DNA of 64,000 nt. Origin: Corbicula japonica (Eukaryota; Mollusca; Bivalvia; Venerida; Cyrenidae). Below, piece after piece: positions 23,430 through 36,300 of the stretch. The DNA is taken from contig JAZAYU010000053.1 of assembly GCA_038501625.1 (NCBI GenBank), positions 3,706,501-3,770,500 of the forward strand, in the 5' to 3' direction. The notes under the pieces were generated by a model. It made no database searches. It was not told the origin of the DNA and saw only the letters and a program-made list of their open reading frames with translations. The position numbers were made by a program, and so were the translations under genes. The number at the start of each line of letters is the position of its first letter. Within the stretch, counting starts at the first letter, position 1.

Positions 23430-24024
23430 GTCATACTCAGAAATGCAAAAATATCTTTTATTGTTAAGGTTGTGAAAATTATTTATGTGGATTAATTACC
23501 AATCTTGTTCAAAGTAAAAGAGTAAAAAAATATTTCGTCTAAATATCGGAAATTTTAGTTCTATATTTAGTAACACAAGGAATTTCCAATATCTATCATA
23601 GAAGCATTTTGCGACAGTTAAGAGTGACATTTTTTCCAAACAAAGCCTTCTGTCTATAGTACAGATGTTTCAAGGATCATATATATTATAGCTGATAAGG
23701 TAATTATTCCAGAAATTGTTGTCACACAGTGTATGACATGTGTTTCTCAATATCTTAGTAACTTCTTAGTCTATCTTGAGAAATTTTGGTAGGGTAAAAG
23801 TTAAATGCAACAAGACTATGTGATGATCTCATCAGAGCATGAGAGGGAAATAAGTCACACTGCTGCCTGGTGAATAGTTCAACCAAAGACAAAATTATTT
23901 TCAAATAAAACAGCAAATAATAATACAGACAATTACTCATTTCCGACATTCAATCAATCCCAGCACATTTGAGTTATAAATCGAAAATGCGTTAAGATAT
24001 CATTGTGTTCTTGCAGCATTTCTC
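23430..24024. other. No gene seen; probable NUDCD1 upstream region
   Basis: AT-rich sequence immediately 5' of NUDCD1 exon 1. No TATA box or initiator was convincingly placed; the promoter must lie at or near here. Confidence 0.4.
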
Positions 24025-24027
24025 TTA

Positions 24028-24271
24028 GGCCAGAGAAAATAAATTATTAGATTCTCATCCATGTTTTGGGAAAAAAAGAGGCGGGCAAGCACTTTTTAAT
24101 TTTTATTTTTTCTTAACGAAATTCCTTTAAAGGTATTTCCGGATGGTCTAAAACCCATTCTGTACGGAACAGAATATGTTTTGACTTTTTTACCAATACA
24201 TTATTTTGGGGCGGGTGGTTTTGGACAGGGGCGGGCGGGGATGAGAATCAAAAATATTTTTTTCTCTGGCC
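24028..24271. mobile_element. Harbinger-like MITE, 244 bp
   Basis: Inverted ends 'ggccagagaaaataaatt' and 'aatatttttttctctggcc', with sub-terminal 'gattctcatcc'/'ggatgagaatc'. Flanked by TTA on both sides (24025-24027, 24272-24274). A 3-bp TWA duplication is typical of PIF/Harbinger. Confidence 0.72.
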
Positions 24272-24321
24272 TTATTTGGATTGATGTTGCTAGAAAACCC
24301 AAACATTTCTTGACCAATTTT

Positions 24322-25898
24322 TGTGTCGCCTGCGATAGCAGGTAGACACATAGGGATCCTATTGTCCGGCGGCGTCTTCGTCGTCGTCGGTGCCATTGTC
24401 CGGTAGTCCCCCAACTTTAACCTGAAACTTAATGTTGCCTATAACTTTGAGAGTACTTGTCCTATTCACTTCATACTTGGAATATATCATCAGCATGAAC
24501 AAGGCCATCTGTGACGACAAGAATGATAACTCCAGTTTTAATATTTTCTGAGTTATGCCCCTTTCAAATGCAACTTTAACCTGAAACTTAATGTTGCCTA
24601 TAACTTTGAAAGTACTTGTCCTATTCACTTCATACTTGGAATATATCATCAGCATGAACAATGCCATCTGTGACAACAAGAACGATAACTCTAATTTCAA
24701 TATTTTTTGAGTTATGCCCCTTTCAAATGCAACTTTAACCTGAAACTTAATGTTGCCTATAACTTTGAAAGTACTTGTCCTATTCACTTCATACTTGGAA
24801 TATATCATCAGCATGAACAATTCCATATGTGACGACAAGAATGATAACTCCAGTTTCAATATTTTTTGAGTTATGCCCCTTTCAAATGCAACTTTAACCT
24901 GAAACTTAATATTGCCTATAACTTTGAAACTGCTTGTCCTATTCACTTCATACTTGAAATATATCATCAGCATGAACAATGCCTTCTGCGATGACAAGAA
25001 TGATAACTCCAGTTTCAATATTTTTTGAGTTATGCCCCTTTCAAATGCAACTTTAACCTGAAACTTAATGTTGCCTATAACTTTGAAAGTACTAGTCCTG
25101 TTCACTTCATACTTGGAATATATCATCAGCATGATCAACAACGTTGGTAACAAAAAGAATCATAACTCATGTTGATTATATTTTGAGTTATGCCCCTTTC
25201 AAATGCAACTTTAACATGAAACTTAATCTTGACTTTAACTTTGAAAGTAATTGTCCTATTCACTTGGTTTTTCGATATAAATCATCTTCATGAACAGCGT
25301 CATTATAAAGAACAAGAATGATAACTCCTGCTGGACTATTTTATGAGTTTTGTCCCTTTAATATACAACTTTAATGTCGAAACTTCATGTTGCCTATAAC
25401 TTTTTAAGTACTTGTCCTATTCACTCTTCTAATATATCATCTTCATGAACAACAACAACATCGGTTACAACAAGAATCATAACTCCTGTTTGACTTTTTT
25501 TTTTCAAATGCAAATTTCACATGAAACTTAATGTTGTGTATAATTTGAAAGTACTTGCCCTATTCATTGAATACTTGGATTGTATCATCAACATTTTATG
25601 ACTTATGTCTCTTTCAAATGCAACTTTAACATGAAACTTAGTGTTGCCTTTAAAATTGAAAGTACTTGTTCGATTCACTTAATACTTTGAATAACTCATT
25701 TGCGTGCACACATTTTTTTTTTAAGATGATAACTCGGGTTTCACCATTATTATAGTTATTCCCCTTTTAAGTGCAATTTAGATGACACATGTGTTACATG
25801 TATGTGGTGTAGTATTGAAATCAACTTAAATAAAATATTTTTATTATATATGATTAAACATAGGCCCACATTTCAACTTTTTCCATGCAGGCGACACA
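24322..25898. repeat. TIR-bounded tandem-repeat element, about 159-bp unit
   Basis: Bounded by 'tgtgtcgcctgc' and 'gcaggcgacaca'. Inside are about five near-identical units of about 159 bp ('actttaacctgaaacttaat', 'gagttatgcccctttcaaat') and further decayed ones. The unit is about 53 codons, so one frame stays open for 264 codons on the minus strand; this is not a gene. A short relative lies at about 49440-49780. Confidence 0.8.
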
Positions 25899-26477
25899 TA
25901 TGTTCCGCGGAACACAACATTCTAGTTTGTTTTTAATTTGAGATGTGAACATGTTCCGGAACTGATTGAATGCCGAAACTGATTAATTGTCTGTAATGAC
26001 ATTAATAAAGTGCACAAGGTAATTAAAAAAATAAATTATATGAAAATGTTTTTGCATAAACTCTGACTGTAACCAAATGTCCGATTTCCAAACTGGATTG
26101 TTGATTTATCAATCTTCCTTAATTTTTTCCTTGTTTCGAATAAGGTCACTTACCTATCTTAAGACATGTAATATTGGACTGTAACTGTGTGGTATAGATG
26201 CTGCAGTAAGATTTTGTTGGAAAAATTGCCCAAAGGTGCAGTTGTGAGAAACCCACATTCGAAATAAAACATTGGTCATGGATATTCCTGAACATTAGCA
26301 CTGCACTCCTCTAGATTTTATAAGCTTGAGCTAAGCACCAACTGTCGGGAACCAGTTTGTTTTACTTTTGATAATTCTTTTTTTAAATCCAGTTTTAACC
26401 TCTGCCAATATCCTGTTTTAACACCCTTTTTTTTCTCTGCATTTCACCAGCACATGATTCCAAGTAATAACTTAAAC

Positions 26478-29400
26478 CAGGGTTGGCTTATTGACCGGTC
26501 AATTGAGTATTGACCGGGCCGGTGGTCAATTGTGGTCATTACTGGTCAATAGTGGTCATTTCTGGTCATTACTGGTCATTACTGGTCAATTCAATTTTAT
26601 TCACAACCAAACTGTCCAAAATGTTCTTAAAATCATTTAAAATCCTTTAGGCCCTTACAATAGCCTCTGTATGGGCCTAAATGGTACTTCATTTATGCAA
26701 ATTTATGGTTTATTATTGGATAAGCCTTAAATAAACACAACTTCTTAATTGGTATGTGCCTATGTTCAATAAGCAAAAGAAATGTATTTTCCGCAGGTTA
26801 AGCAAAGCGAATAAGGTGGAAAATATTAATTTCCTTTGATTGGGTAAGATCTTTTAAATGCACCAATCAAAAGGTGTTGTTTTCATTGGTTTAATGCACG
26901 AGTTCTCATGTGTATTGTTGAAAAATATATGCTCATTCAGCTTCTGGCATTCAATGCTTACAGACACTTTTTCTTAAGTACATAGAAACTTTATGGTATA
27001 TATAAACTGCATGACATAATTATAGGCATTAATGATAAGTAACAGACTAAAATCAATAAATGTAGTATGCTAAAAGTTTCAAGTTATATAATGTTTGTTA
27101 TGTTTTATGTAATTAATGTAATGGATTCGTTAAAGAACATTCTGTAAGCTTTGCCAAAGTGCTCAGTACAATACATACATTATATGTTTACTTGCAAAGA
27201 TCTGTGAAATGAAAGGAAGTGCAATCACCCCACAGTCTCCTGACCATCAGTTGTCAAACACAAGTGTTAACTGGCAGGTGTATTAACACCTACTTTATGG
27301 TTATTGGATAGTCCTTAAATAAACTCATAGGCATCTTAATTGACATGTTCCCAACTTCAATAAACAATAGAAGTGTGACGCAACACCCCTCCATCTCCTG
27401 ACCATCCATTGTCATACACAAGTGTTAGTTAGCAAGAGTGTAACACCTACTAGTGGTGCAAATTGCCTTTGCTTTAAATAAAAAAAAATCAACTTTCAAG
27501 TTACTGATTCATTCATGGGTGGGTTGGAGTTATTTCACCAAAACAAGTTGTACTTGTTTTGTGATACGAGAACCTGTTGGGGCAAGTGTGAGGTTGGTGC
27601 ACCCTAGAACCTGGTTTAAACCCCCAGTGGCAATTTGTTTTGCCACTGACCGTTCCAAGGCGGTATCCCCAAAGGTTCTCTTGTTTATTAATTGTTTGTG
27701 GCATCCTATTTGAATTGACATACATATATAAAACATGCGCTCTCTCTATCTTCCTCTCTTCTTTTTCGCTGCGTGGGGAGGCTGTGTTTTTTGAGTGTGG
27801 CGATTCCTGATATGCATATGTTCCTTTTTTGCTGAAAATTGATAAAACACTAACATTAAAAGAAGATTACTTTGTCTAAAAACCCACCAGAATGAAGCCA
27901 AAAGACCCTATTTGGGGATTTTATGATCTCAGTTACTGAGGGAAATAAGACAATTTCTAAGTGCAAAGCATGTTCAAGTGAAGTTAGTTCTAAAGTAATT
28001 AAAGTAGTCTATTAAATAAAAGTTAAATGGTTTGTTTTCTTACTTTCTTTTATGAAAATTTTGAAAAAAAAGTTCAATTGACCAGTATTGACCACTATCA
28101 CGGTGACGAATCAGGACGGTGCCTTGTTGTGCGAATTGCGTTTCTTGTCGCCTTGTTGTCACAAAGAAACAGTCAACACTCGGTTGCAAGATTTACACTA
28201 GTAAATTTAAACTAAAGAAACAGAAACAGGTGAACTACAAAATGGTGCCATATGCTTCTTTAGATAAGGACCTTTTAAACAGCGAACCATTTCTGAAGTG
28301 CGTATTAAGTCAGAACAAGGTAAACTGGTAACTGGTGATTGGATTAACACATTTCAGGTGCATAAGACATAATCCGGTTTAATTCAGTTTGATCGATAAT
28401 GTGTAAATACAAGAATAAAAAAAAACAACATGAATATCAATTTTTACCATGGAGAAAACTGATACTCCGATGCATTGGTTGACCATTTTAGTTGTTTAAT
28501 TTGACTAGAAAAAACGGTACAAGATTAAAGTTGGAATCTTTTTGCTGGGTTAAAATATTTAAAGGGAGTAAATCGAGTTTTTTTCAGTTTCATTGGAGAA
28601 CTTCGATCGCTCCCGTCGAGTTCTATGCCGTTCATTCTGAAAGCTGGATGATAATAATAATAATGCCGTGATTTTGATTACTAAAGAATACCAAATAAAC
28701 AGCCTAACGCTGTCTACGGTGGAATACTGAACTCAAACCTCGTCTCCAGAGGTTTCCAAAAAGTTTAGAATTGTTTAAATTATGTCTCATCTATCACATA
28801 TAAAAACACCTTTTCTCACAATTCGGATAATTTATTTTTCTTATGTTGTCATCTTTCATATGTTACAAATAAAATTTAACCAAAACTACGAAAAAATAAA
28901 TTTCACGACACCAATCCGCAGTATGTGTGCTCAAACCAAGTAAAGCATAAGACAGGTTTTAGATTTTATCACTTGTAGCAATCCAATGGATTTTATCACC
29001 TTTACCTTCTGGATGCGAAATGGGCGAGCTAATTTAAAAAAAAACAAGAACAACATAGCCGCCGGTTAAATACTGCCTTGTAACATGCTGGTGTGTAATA
29101 ATCGTGGGTAGATTAAGCTGCAGTCGTATTTTTATGTGATGCTTATATTGTAAACTGTTCATTATTTTTATTGCGAATAAAAATGAAATTTCGCGGTTCA
29201 AAGCCTAGAAACTATTTCAAAGCGATACCAGGTCTCATCACACTTATGAATAACAGTATTTATGCTTATAATGAAATATGTGTACCACTAAACTGCCCCT
29301 TTAATTGGTGTCTGATCCGGGTGAGGGGGGGGGAGGGGCACGTACGTTCCCTGCTGAATTTTCCCCTGAACTTATTCTTCCATTTAAATATTTGAAAATC

Positions 29401-30053
29401 AGAATGATTATGTTTGGCGTTACCGAACCATGTAACAATATATCGAAGAAAACTGTTGTCTTGTATTTTAGGCACATAGGTCACCGTTGTCTGAAATTCA
29501 ATGAAACAGCTTCTGCATCAACAGGCACCGTTTCTGAGAAAAAACAAGCGCTGATCTTTCTGAATGAATAAACCAGTGTTTATTGTACCAACCACTATTT
29601 TTCACTAACTTACAGACAGACTACTGACTCAAATTGTATCCTAACTTCTCAGATCTTAAAAGCTATAACATTAACAGTAAATTTCGGCGAGACCCAGTGC
29701 ATTTTGTTAAGTAGTGACCATCTGTTTTGTATTTTACAAGACTACCAAGAAATTTATTGACCTGAAATGACAAGTGCAGCAACATTTAACATCATCGAAG
29801 TTCCGTGACATTGAGATTTTTTCTACTTACATTGTGTAAATGGGATTTTTTTGTACCGAAGTTGATCACATCGTGAGATAGGAACGTCGAGGTTCCGTTG
29901 TAAGGGACAACAAGGCAACACGAAACGCAATTCGCACAACAAGGCACCGTCCTGATTCGTCACCGTGACTATTGACCACTTTGGGAGTATTGACCGGGAC
30001 GGTTTTAACCGGTTAAAACTGCCGGTTTAAACCAGGGGTTGGTGCCAACCCTG
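26478..30053. mobile_element. hAT-like element, 3.6 kb, upstream of RIPK1
   Basis: Ends are CAGGGTTGGC and GCCAACCCTG, flanked by a perfect 8-bp duplication ACTTAAAC (26470-26477, 30054-30061). Sub-terminal 'attgaccggg' repeats occur at both ends. A segment near 28080-28163 recurs inverted near 29917-29990, and 26690-26800 is partly duplicated near 27290-27390. No transposase frame is visible, so it is non-autonomous. Confidence 0.88.
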
Positions 30054-30157
30054 ACTTAAACTATGTTGTAGCACCAAATCACAATGGTTTCCCATTCTGT
30101 TACAAATAACTGGGAAATTTGTTTTAAATTTTGACTCATTGTTTTATTGTATTTCAG

Positions 30158-30365
30158 CTTGATTAGGAATGAGTCAAACAGCATCGAAAAAGATTGCTCT
30201 AAAAGAGCTAGAAGATGTACTAATAACATCCAAAGATGTTGAAATAGACAGAAGTGAAGATGGTATGCTAGGTAGGGGAGGGTATGGTTCAGTATATAAG
30301 GGAAAATATAGAGGACAAACAGTTGCTGTGAAAATGCTGATAGATCAGGGAGCTATACCAAAACA
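30158..30365 (+). CDS. RIPK1: RIPK1 first coding exon (11 nt 5'UTR, residues 1-65)
   Basis: The acceptor tatttcag precedes 11 nt of leader and ATG at 30169; G at -3 is acceptable. It encodes the kinase N-lobe with GRGGYGSVYKG and TVAVKML. The donor is AAACA|gtaagt, phase 2. It is bracketed by two hAT-like insertions, which end 104 bp upstream and start 174 bp downstream. Confidence 0.92.
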
Positions 30366-33300
30366 GTAAGTATCCAACAGTGTGAATTAGAACTTGTTAA
30401 TAATACATGTTTTTTTATCCACATTATAATAGATTGTTACTGTTTATTATTAATTATTGATGCAAGGTAAAAGCACAACTTAATCATCGATAAATTAATT
30501 ATAATGTAAAATATACTCATTGTATGCTTAATTATAAGTAGTGTTGGGAAATCAGTTGCAAATCATAATCGATCATCAGTTGGAATCGGTTGCCCTTTCC
30601 GATGCGATTTCATGATTATAATCGGTTTCTTAATTTACGCAGTGTTATATTTATAAATGGTCTTAGATCAGTAGCATACAGTTACTGGATACTAATAATT
30701 TTCAACTTTCTGACCAAACACCGAATCAAAATCATTGCTGCCCAAAAAGGATTGTGCAACTGAACTAAACGGTAAACCCCTCTATATGCGCCAAATGAAT
30801 TCTCAAATGCAAAAAATGTTGCGTTTTCCTATGAATAATATACTGATTTTAAGGCTGAAGGCACAAGATAAGAGGTTTAGTTAATGCAATACATATTTAT
30901 TCGAAGAATTTTTACCATCGTCAATATATCTACGCAACTCAAAGTCAGACGCTCGAAAAAATCGGCGCCATTTTGCGGTTTTGCTTGTTGCCTGTATGCA
31001 ACAATTTCTGCAAAGGCCTTTTGTTAGGTCTAGGATTTTTCTGTGCGATGAAAGTTCTTCGTTAATCTTGTAGAATATAAAGTGCTTCTGATTCATTTTT
31101 TCCTAGGTTCTCGTAAATCTCTTAGGATGCCATTTTAATGTTCAAGTTATCAAAGTGCAATGTATAAAACACAGTTCACGGTCCAAGACATGACCTGTGT
31201 ACGTTGGCGCTAGGAATACTGGGATAGAAACTACTTTTAGGGCGGAGCTACGACCCTGCTGCACAGCATTTAAGAATCGGGGGTTGCTTTATGTCATCAG
31301 CAGACGCTATAGGACATGGAAAATGCGTGAAGTTTTATTTATTTTTTACAATTAAAATAGGAAAAGCGTCAACAACATTAAACTTGTTTCGTTTTAAATC
31401 TTTATACAACTAAAACCTCATATAGTTAATCAATATTGCCCATTTTAAGTTTCGATGAAAGCGGCCATCACTCAGATTTTTAAACACCATCCTTTACAGG
31501 CACGCTGACATCATAACTTTCATTTTGACATCATTACTTTCATTTTGACGTCATAACTTTCATTTTGACGTCATAACTTTCATTTACACTTTTGTGGCAA
31601 AAGATTTAGACAACATATACCATCAATTTGAGTTTAATTGTAAAACAATGTGTTACTCTATCATAATTACACTTACATATAGTTATCCAAAAAAGACAGA
31701 AAATGCAAGATAAATTACAAACTATCGTATATTCCCTATTAAACGCCCCCGGGGGCGTTACATTTTGCAAAAGGGGGGCGTTTAATAGAGACCAATTATT
31801 GACAAAATGTAGTTTTTAATAATTGTGTTATCGTATTCCGTTGTGCATAACGCGCATTGATGTATAACGTGCACCCATAATTTTGATAAAAATCGGATGT
31901 ATAACGCGCATCAAAAATCGGCGCGAACGTAAAATTTGGCGCCGATCTGGCCTTTTTGTGTTGAAATAAAATATTACAAAGTAAAGAAAATCTTAAATAA
32001 ACAATAGACAGTAAAACAAATCGGCGCGAACGAGAAAAATCGGCGCGAACGTAAGAAAATTCGGCGCCGATCTGGCCTTTTTGTGTTGAAATAAAATATT
32101 ACAAAGTAAAGAAAATCTTAAATAAACAATAGACAGTAAAACAAATCGGCGCGAATGAGAAAACTCGGCGCGAACGTAAGAAAATTCGGCGCCGATCTGG
32201 CCTTTTTGTGTTGAAATAAAATATTACAAAGTAAAGAAAATCTTAAATAAACAATAGACAGTAAAACAAATCGGCGCGAATGAGAAAAATCGGCGCGAAC
32301 GTAAGAAAATTCGGCGCCGATCTGAACTACATATTTGTGTCGAAGTAAAATATTACAAAGTAAAGATAATCTTTAAAAAAACAATAAAGACAGTAAAATA
32401 AAATCGGTGCCGACATAAGAAAAATCGGCGGGAATGAAAAAAATTGGCGCCGATTTAAGTATTACATTTTGTGCTAGGGTAAAATATTACGAAGAAGAGA
32501 AAAACTTTAATAAACAATTAAAATAGACAGTAAAATAACCATTTTATTTCACGCAAACATGTCACCACCTACACCAATGTCATGGTAATTCACTTGTCTA
32601 CTTTTGAAAAATGACTGGGGGGCGTTTATTAGGGGAGGGGCGTTTAATAGGGAATATACGGTACATTGCGTGCCTTTTTACACAATTCGCGTAGTAATAT
32701 AGCAAAAAACTGCAAGTTATGCGTCAAGCCATACAGATCATTCTTGATCTGGGTTTTATACATTGTTCAAAGTGATTTCCCTTTATGGCCGGTGTAAAAG
32801 CCGGAACCCGTACCTTTATATTTTGTCTCTTGCACTGCGCATGTCTCAACTGTTAATCAATTATGAGAGAACGACATCGATCATCGACATCGAGAAGCAT
32901 TTACACGTTGCTAATCGATGTCTTCTGATCATCGGCACATCACTAATTATAAGTGTCTTACTTACTATAGGAAACCATTCTTTTGATTTAATAAGACTAA
33001 GTCTGCTATCTTAAGTAATGTTCCGGGAAGAAACCTAGTGTTCATTTCCATGTTAAAGCGGCATTACTTCAATTTAACCTGCTCTTGTATGAAATATTAC
33101 ATGTATTTGGAACTATAGGCACAAATTTGCAGCATTAGTTTGGGCTTATATAACTTTTATTTAATAAAATAAATTTGGTCCGCATGACTAAAAGCAAAAG
33201 TAGGCTTTCCAAGTTACAGAAATCGAGATCGCGCATGTAATGGTCTCTTCATCAGTTCTAAATATAGCTCCATTACATTTATCTTCTTAAAAGTTCATTA

Positions 33301-36300
33301 ATATAATTTAACAATATCATTGAAAATCCCGTCTATACGAAAGAATTCGATCGGACCTTTTGTGTTCTGTTAAAGTGTTTATATAATGGTGTCTATATGG
33401 ACAAATATGATTTTTCAATAGTATATTCATAGTTAAGTTTAGGGCTGGGGCTTTAACATACCTCCAATAAATTAGTGTGTAAGCATCTCTATGGCAAGAA
33501 AAAAATTGCAGCATTTCTTTTTTATTTGTCACTAGCCAGAAACACAGTTTACTAAAAGAGGCCAGAAGATTGAAAACAGCCAGCGAACATAGAAACATAA
33601 TTAATCTGTTGGGTGTTGTGATGGAGAAAGACAATTACAGTCTTGTACTGGAATACATGCTGTTTGGGGACTGTGTTCATTTTATTCAGAAATATGATGG
33701 TGAGTTTTGAAGATTTTTGGTTTTGATTCAGGTTCAGTATTTTCCTCTTTTGCTGTGATGATGATTTTTATATGTCAGTAAAACTTCACCAGGGTCAGCA
33801 ATTTTGTGGTTCAGTGTACATTCCCACTTTCAGGATGAATTGATATTTGATGGTTTTCATTTGGGTTTGGAAGCATGTCACAGCTTTTTTGAATGGCTGT
33901 TGGAACAGTGAGATTGACAACAAAGCGACTTAAGGCATGCTTTTTGCAAGAACTTGTGGCAAAACACGTATGCTCGACTACATCACACATTAAAACATTG
34001 GGGACAGTCCAATAAATTGTGATCAGCATTTACTGTAGCCACACCTTTAAAGTAATATGTCATACTGCATACCATCAGTAATTATGATTCGTTTGCTGAA
34101 TTTGTTAGCTGAATAAGTATTCATAGTAGGGGATGAAGTAAATGATTATACATTTATATATTGTCATAAGCAAACAGTATCTGTAATTGTTGCATAATTG
34201 CAAAAAATGGTTTGACAACTGGACAATATTTTGAGCTCAATTCATGTCCTATTTTTACAGTTGGAATCCCTTTGCGTGTGCAGTTTGTCAAGCAAGTTGT
34301 GTCAGCCATGGCATGGCTTCATTCTCGAGTCCCCCCTGTGAAACATTTAGATTTAAAAGCGGATAATGTGCTCATCAACCATCATTTTGATGCCAAGGTA
34401 ATGAAATTTCCATTAATATGACACAAATTTAAATTCCAGAAGTGGTGATAATACAAATTTCTAAGAACATAGAAGTGGCACTTTTTGCCAAAATTGATAG
34501 ATCATCACTTTCGGTTAAACCGTTATAAGTACCAAAGAAATAAGAATGAGATATACTGTTTTTGCACTATGGTGACGAGATAATCTGAATAAACTTGAAC
34601 TTTTTTTTTAAATTATTATTTAAGTATTTTTATATTTTATTATTAGTTTTCTTTGAAAAGTAAGTATAAGTTAGATATTTGTTTATAGATCAGTGACTTT
34701 GGACTGTCGGAATGGCACACTGTGACACTTGCATACAGTACCCAGCCGTTGGAGAAGGGGAACAGATGTGGTACAGTGTCCCATGTGCCGCCTGAAGTGT
34801 TTAGGGATATTAACAAGAAAGGAAGTATTGAAGAGGATGTGTATGCATTTGGCATTACTGCTTGGGAGATCTTTTCAGGACAAAAACCATATACAGGTAA
34901 CTTTACAGAGTAGTTCCTCCCGCCAACCTTCCTGTCTGCCGATCACCTATCATTTTGTTTGATGTCCAGACTTTTTTAAATTGAATGCAGAAGATCATAA
35001 AACTGCCAAAGTTGTAGGGATAAAACGCTGGTCAGTTATAATAAAAAATCATCCTGTTTAGGATCCATTTTAGAAAATCGATTACCAAGTTTAATTGCTG
35101 TTCTTGAAGCAGCTCATAAGGGAGATCACTGTATCAGAACAAAAACAGTATATGACATTGGTCAGTGTTATTTTGGTTTTAAATAAGCTTTGGAATATAT
35201 TCTCCCACTAAATGTTAAATAAAAAGACTCCTGTAACAACTGCAGCCTCAACCCTATACTCATATCAGATACAGTTGTAACGGCCGAGCACTACTAAAAA
35301 TAATTTAATTTACCTTGTTCAATATAGATCCTAGTTGGGATGATTGACCATCATCAAGAAATAATTATTCACATTCAGAACCATTTACAAATTCGTCAAA
35401 CAGCTTCACAATTCATTAATCTCTATGTAATTCAATGCATTTTGACATCTTCAACATCCGGGCATTTAGTAGCTTTTAGACCACACCGCAGAATTCATAA
35501 AAGCATCAAATACTCAATATTCTGCATTAAAACCCACACCTTGTCTATTTTGTTATAATTAATTATCAAATCTATGTTTTATGCAATTATTTGTTTCTTT
35601 GTTTTGACACGTTGTTTGTATTTTCATTTTATGCGAAAATAACAATTCTCCTCTTCAACTAAATTGCATTCTGGTACCTGGCATCAAAAGCCAGGACCCA
35701 ATCAAGACTTATTATAAAAGGACCAACAGAGAAGAAATTTCGCATTCGTTCGCCAGCTCTTCATCAGAGCGTTTCCAAAAATAGCCTACTACACTGCCAA
35801 GTGTACGGTGACGGTGTCACCATTGGTGGGACCAGTGGCAGACCATTGGCAAGAACCACAGGCAGATCTTTGGCAAGACCAAAGCAGACCTCTGGCACGA
35901 CCTTTGGCAGACCATTGGCAATGCCTTTGGCTGACATTTGTCAGAGTGCACTTGGCATAACTAACCCTAACTTCATTTCATCAAATTATAAAGCACTGTG
36001 TATAACAGTCTCACAAATGAACAAACATTACCAAGGGCGAACGAATGTCGTGAACAACAAAGGCACCCAAACACTGTCACTCCAAAGTGACCCTGTCAAT
36101 TTCAAATAGCTCCATCGGTTATCAAGACACAGTTCATACACTGTGCACTTTGCTCAACTGTAAGCGCCAAAGTCGCCTTACCAGTTGTCATATAGCTACC
36201 GTACCGAATAGGGTGAATCGCCCTCTCGTAAAGTGTCATTAGATACTATCTTATTCAGGACCAAGCGTCCACATTGTCGTATTGCAAAATACCGACAATT

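Noticed and set aside
24359..25153. 264-codon open frame on the minus strand
   Set aside because: It is the translation of about 159-bp (53-codon) tandem units of a repeat element; no start context, splice signals or family match.
27453..27736. Three overlapping short frames
   Set aside because: They lie in the interior of the hAT-like element; no transposase motif (DDE, BED or dimerisation domain) could be seen.
33317..33634. 105-codon minus-strand frame overlapping RIPK1 exon 2
   Set aside because: It overlaps a phase-consistent kinase exon on the other strand and has no family features.
35801..36109. 102-codon frame, repeated at 38060-38368
   Set aside because: It lies inside both LTRs of a retrotransposon and is made of repetitive 'ggcaga/ggcaag' sequence; not evidence of a host gene.
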